The translations under genes were made by a program, and so were the position numbers. From contig NC_081413.1 of assembly GCF_030272615.1 (NCBI RefSeq), positions 553,747,136 to 553,811,135 of the forward strand: a stretch of 64,000 nt of DNA, given 5' to 3'. Of the stretch, positions 59,691 through 64,000 are shown piece after piece; positions within the stretch are counted from its first letter, which is position 1, and each line of letters starts with the position of its first letter. Below the pieces are notes generated by a model that saw only the letters and a list, made by a program, of their open reading frames with translations, made no database searches and had not been told where the DNA came from. This DNA comes from Cryptomeria japonica. Its lineage: Eukaryota > Streptophyta > Pinopsida > Cupressales > Cupressaceae.

Positions 59691-61156
59691 TCAAGTATAG
59701 TATTTCTTCAGATGGATGTTGTTGGTTGGTTCATCGAGCACATCACCTTCTGAAGTTGTTAGCTGATAGGCACTTGATCCATAAGCTGAGATGATGACAT
59801 AGGGGCCCAACTAGTTAGGTTCAAACTTCCCCTTCTTTTCTTGATCCTATTGATTTCTAGGATTTTCTTTGAGTACGAGATCATAGACTTTAAAATGCCG
59901 AGGGATGAATTTGTGGTTGTAGTTTCTACACATGCACTGCTAGTATGCTTTGAGGTGATTATAGGCATGTTTTCATTTTTCATCTAGAAGCTCTAGTTCT
60001 TGTAATCTGTTTACACGATACTCCTCATCTAGAATGAGGCCTTTCAAAGATACTCTGAGTGATGGAATTTCTACCTCAAGAGGTAAAATTGCTTCTAATC
60101 CATACACAAATGAATATGGCATAGCTCTTGTAGGTGTCCTGATGCTAGTTTTGTATGCCCAAAGTGCCAGATTGAGTTGTACATGCCAATCCTTTCCTAC
60201 ATCATTTACTATTTTCTTTAGGATTTTCAATATTGTATTATTTGATGCCTCTGCTTGACCATTCTCCTGCGGGTAGTAAGGTGTAGAGAAACGATGTTGT
60301 ATTTTGAATCATTCACATAGTTCTCGTACATCTTGGTTTTTGAAGGGACGTCCATTATTTGTGATGATAGAACTGGGAATGTCGTATCTGTAGATGAGAT
60401 AATTGAGAATAAAAGAGGCAATTTGTTTACCAGTTATTGTGGTCATTGGGACTGCTTCAATCCCTTTTGTAAAATACTTCGTTGCAGTGATAATGAACTT
60501 GTATCCATTTGAAGATGAAGGGTGTATTTTGCCTACTAAGTCAAGTCCCCACTAACAGAAAGGCCAAGATATTATAAATGGTTGCAACTCCTGTGCTAGT
60601 GCATGTATAAGATTGCCATGGATTTGGCACTTAGGACATTTCTTTGCAAATTGATAAGAGTCCTTTTCCATCGTCGGCCAGTAATATCCCATTCTCAGAA
60701 GTTTTTTAACAAGAGTAGGACCACTTGAATGTGTGCCACAGATACCTTCGTGAAGCTCGTTTAAAGAAGAGTCAGTTTCATTACGATCAAGGAAACAAAG
60801 AAGAGTACCATCTAGACCTCGACAGTAAAGAGTATCAACAGTTAGGGTATAACAGGTGGCTTGCCGAATAAAGTTGTGTTTTTGGTTTTGAGATAGGTCA
60901 ATGGGTAGGGTATTGGTTTTAAGATAATCATATATTGTTTCCTATAAAGGAGAGTCTGAACCAGTTAAAGCATAGATAACATGGGATGTGGAATTGTCAT
61001 AAGCTGGGGAAAACAGTTGCTCTACTAGAAACTCATAATGGCTTTGTTGCTCTAGAATTTGTAGTAGTGAAGCGATAGTAGACATTGCATCGACTGCTCT
61101 ATTGTCCAACCTTGGTATTTTCTCAAAGGTGATTTGTACAAAATATTGTTTGAAGT
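59691..61156 (-). pseudogene. Tat-2 pol 3' part: RNase H end and integrase, with catalytic Asp lost
   Basis: Read leftward from 61156: the RNase H end (TFEKIPRLDNRAVDAMSTIA), the H2C2 zinc region (HEGICGTHSSGPTLVKKLL, YYWPTMEKDSYQFAKKCPKC), and the integrase core with first Asp in WGLDLVGK. The second Asp is replaced by Asn in IITNNGRPF, and Glu is present in YYPQENGQAEASN. The C-terminal block follows (WAYKTSIRTPTRAMPYSFVYG, NWLGPYVIISAYG). Stops include TAG before WGLDLVG, TGA before FKIQHRF and TAG in the C-terminal part. The native stop is at 59693-59691. The frame is cut at 61157 by another element. Non-functional, since both stops and the Asp-to-Asn change abolish integration. Confidence 0.9.
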
Positions 61157-62110
61157 TGTCATGCCCAAAATTTAAATTTAGGCAAAAACGAAACGATTTT
61201 TTTTTTTTAAATACAAATAAATTAACAAGTTCGCTTACACGACAAGCGTTAATGGATTTGCCATATCTATATTCGAGCTAATTCTGAAATGAACCAAGCA
61301 TCGATTTTTGTTAATCATATTTGCGGGAATCTAACTGGTTTAATTTTATCTTCACGAGAAACCTAGCCATTAAATTTTATTAAATCAATCACGTTAAAGA
61401 AATATAGGAGAGGGGGATTAATTCAATCTCCAATAAGACTATATAGTCTAAACATCCATTTTTATTTAGAAAATAATAATAATCGTTTTCAGTGACATTT
61501 AATTTTGATAATTAAATCCACAAGGGTAAAATTAATTACGAGTAGCTATTACTCGTCTCTAGAATGTCAATTAAAATTTAACCATTCTAACCTCAAATGG
61601 AAAGTGTTTAAATTTCTCCTTTTATATTCCATTTTAAAATTTAATGCCCAATTAAATTAACTAGGGCATAAATAAGTATTTATTACCCTTAATACATTTA
61701 AAAATTATAGGACTAGGCTTTATTTTTAAATTTATATTCATATATTTTTTTTTCTTCCTATTAGTAAATCATATAAAGGTATTTAAATAATCAAACTCCT
61801 TTAAATACATACTCCAAAACATATAACCTATATATATATTATTCCTTTAAAATATTTTTCCAACATCAAGATCAATTTTGTTCCCCAACCCTAATTAGGG
61901 ATTTCATTTTTTTATTTAAATCTAAACTTATTTACCTTTCCTCTTACCCTAGCTCTAACCGAGCTAGGGTTTTCTCTTCTTAAAATTTTATTATATATAT
62001 ATTTTTTAAAACTAACTGCATTACCCCGCAGGGCGGCCATGGCAGTGGTCGGATTTGGGCACACTCAGGAGGAAATGACGACGGGAGGAGGTCGGCGCCG
62101 CCGGAGACAC

Positions 62111-62301
62111 CACTATGCAAGACACAGTGGGCTCGGCCGCCGGCCACTGTGCACCGCACAGTGAGCATGGCCGCCCGCCACTGTGCATTGCACAGTGAGC
62201 TCGGCTCGTCGGCCACTGTGTAATACATAGTGCGCTCGGCCCACTGGCCACTGTGCCTTGCACAGTGTGCTTGGCCGCCGACCACTGTGCGTTTCACAGT
62301 G
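62111..62301. repeat. Six tandem 34-35 base units, each holding a 19-base hairpin palindrome
   Basis: CACTGTGCATTGCACAGTG-like palindromes start at 62111, 62145, 62179, 62214, 62249 and 62283 (steps 34, 34, 35, 35, 34), separated by GC-rich GCTCGGCCGCCGG-type spacers. The third is a perfect 8-base stem with a 3-base loop. Others carry one or two mismatches. Confidence 0.9.
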
Positions 62302-62363
62302 TGCTCGATCCGACCGATACCCACCGCAAGCAAGTTTTTTTTGTTTTAAATAAAAAAAAAAAA

Positions 62364-62390
62364 TTATATATATATATATATATATGTTTA

Positions 62391-62426
<36 letters not shown>
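62364..62426. repeat. (AT)n microsatellite
   Basis: Two adjacent TATATA runs split by GTTTATATT, about 60 bases. Confidence 0.9.
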
Positions 62427-62429
<3 letters not shown>

Positions 62430-64000
62430 GTTATTACAAATTAATTAAAAAAAATACTGAAAGAAGTTATATAATGTTTCTTTTTTTTTTTCTTTCTTTA
62501 ATTTATCTAATACAGAGATAAATAATGCATAAATATCAACATTCTGATTTTATTTTAATCTGTTTAATATCAAAGGTATAAATTGACATTTTTTTTTTTT
62601 CTCTGCTAAAATTTGAAGCAAATAAATGTAAAATAAAATCACAGCAAAGTAAATAGATGTAGATTTATTTTCTGAATTAAAGTAAACATTGATATCAATG
62701 AATTTAATAGCAATTTAACAATCTATAGTTTAATAACTCAAGTTAAGGAATTAGTAGAGAGGGATGCTTAAGATTTTTATTCCTAAAATTAATTGAGTAA
62801 TTTCTTTTTTTGCAACTATCATTTTCGAAGACCCAAAAACACAAAAATCTTACAATAGAAAATTTATACTACAATATATGCCTTAAAACAATATGCATAC
62901 AATCATTTAAATATTAACAATAACTATTATTCATATTTCTTTTTCTGCAAATAGAATGAAGATATGATTAATTTAAAAGCTCATTTTTCCACATTTCAAA
63001 TAAAGCAACTTTTGCATGCAAATCAAGCAATCTTTTTTTTTTAAAATAGAAAATAGAAGCAAAACTGGTTTTTTTACAACTTTTTCAATATTCTGCAACT
63101 TTACAAGATGTTTCTTTATTTAACTATAATGCTAAATCTCATGTCCTATTTCAAAATTACAACTTGCCTCTCATTCATCGAATGAGGTATATTTCTACTA
63201 ACAAATTTAAACAAAAATCTGCAAATGGATTTAAGTATCTTCAACAATAATCTTCTGCATCTTATCACTGTTCCTATTCTCTTCTCCTGACTTTCCTGCA
63301 TAATAAAACACAATATGACCACAGAGTGCTCACCTCCCAGCCTAGGCTAACTGGTAGCCACCCCGAGCTCGGAGAATCAAGTCCTAGACGGGTAACAAAC
63401 AGGCAAACACATAGAAGGCAAAATACATACAGATTTTCAGACACACTCCCAACTTGGCTTCACAACACCACACTTTGGTGGTGACTTTTTTTTCAAGGGT
63501 GGTAGTGGACCAATACCCTGAGGAGAACTGCAAGTATGAAATAAACAAGTAGCCACCTCATGGCACAATAAATATATCAAGAATCTCAACCCCTTATTCC
63601 TTATGCCCCCCAAAGGCATTCTAGCCTTATATCCCTCCTTATGACCCCCATTGCACAAACAGGCCATGCAGCAAGGGTCACACAAAGATCCCTTGTGATC
63701 ACTCTCAAACGAGAGTCTCTCACTCGAGGGTTGTCACTGCTACCACCCACAAGATCCTCTTCTCTCCCAAGAGTAAGAGGTCTTGAGAAAACTCCCAAAA
63801 CACAACAAGCATAATGAAGGATTTTCAAATGAAATTCTAAAACAAGACATACACAAAAACACAGATTTCTTTCACCATTCATACACTCAAACACATGCAA
63901 GAAAATAACCATTTTAAGGAATGATCAAACGAACCTTAATCTGCCCAATGGCAGTTTTGAAATTTGAGGAAGAGCTGCCCAATCCACGAATCTTTTTCCT

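Larger units (their letters stand above)
42210..61156 (-). mobile_element. Second Tat-lineage element (Tat-2) with antisense PMD gene and nested insertions
   Basis: Minus orientation: 3' LTR 42210-43650, polypurine tract 43651-43664, antisense PMD gene (about 43989-51480), spacer with 43-base tandem repeats, and pol end 59691-61156. The pol piece is collinear with the left edge of Tat-1 pol (shared FEQIP/FEKIP, YEFLVEQL, RGLDGTLL blocks). Nested inside are a Tat-derived element (45779-49837) and ORF A/ORF B copy 2 (52824-59527). It is interrupted at 61157. The rest of pol, gag and the 5' LTR are outside or beyond the last insertion. Confidence 0.8.
61157..64000 (-). mobile_element. Probable LTR of another long-LTR element, continuing past the window
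   Basis: Tat-2 pol stops abruptly at 61156 and the new sequence begins TGTCATGCCCAAAATTT, like the TGTAATGCCCC terminus of the Del-like LTR at 31077. It is AT-rich with a GC-rich island at 62020-62335, as in that LTR. No PBS, polypurine tract, second LTR or coding domain is visible before 64000. Orientation and class are tentative. Confidence 0.45.

Overview
This window is eukaryotic and plant-like. It is AT-rich, mostly non-coding, and filled with LTR retrotransposons inserted into one another. A gymnosperm, probably a conifer, is my best guess: the evidence is several nested, decayed Ty3/gypsy and copia-type elements with long LTRs, pentatricopeptide-repeat (PPR) relics, and a single intact cytochrome P450 related to the CYP76 group. 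The organism assignment is inference. No rRNA gene, tRNA gene or CRISPR array was seen.

Layout. (1) 1-10741, minus strand: a Ty3/gypsy element of the Tat lineage ('Tat-1'). From right to left it has a 1.8 kb 5' LTR, a primer binding site (PBS) matching tRNA-Trp, a 2.7 kb leader, gag-protease with a G-patch, and pol running off the left edge. (2) 10742-15957: AT-rich spacer, then the one intact host gene, a two-exon CYP76-like P450 (14141-15795, plus). (3) 15958-27030: relics. These are a degraded gypsy gag with a 5' LTR (about 17590-20498), scattered pieces of a minus-strand PPR gene (20499-26640), and a 3.0 kb pol-less LTR element (22941-25969) with a perfect TTTAT target duplication. (4) 27031-42209, plus: a copia-type LTR element with no pol. 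It carries two reading frames: ORF A (coiled coil plus four CCHC knuckles) and ORF B (about 1,100 residues, family not recognised). ORF B is split by a Del/Tekay-like non-coding element (31077-39932) with a 4.46 kb LTR. (5) 42210-61156, minus: a second Tat element ('Tat-2'), represented by its 3' LTR, polypurine tract, an antisense plant-mobile-domain (PMD) gene and the RNase H/integrase end of pol. Its PMD gene is interrupted by a pol-less Tat-derived element (45779-49837). Its 3' region also holds a second, better preserved copy of the ORF A/ORF B element (52824-59527, minus, target duplication AAAGA). Its pol is cut at 61157 by another LTR-like sequence that carries a striking hairpin array and runs off the right edge.

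The most interesting object is the ORF A/ORF B element. Two diverged copies in opposite orientations have LTRs, a PBS for initiator tRNA-Met and a polypurine tract. Between the LTRs they keep the same two-gene cargo and no reverse transcriptase or integrase. In the minus copy ORF A is fully open, and ORF B is one continuous frame of 1,141 codons broken only by eight nonsense codons that single transitions can explain. Nested insertions give a relative order: the plus ORF A/ORF B element, then Tat-2 inside its 3' LTR, then the Tat-derived element, the minus ORF A/ORF B element and the 61157 element inside Tat-2.
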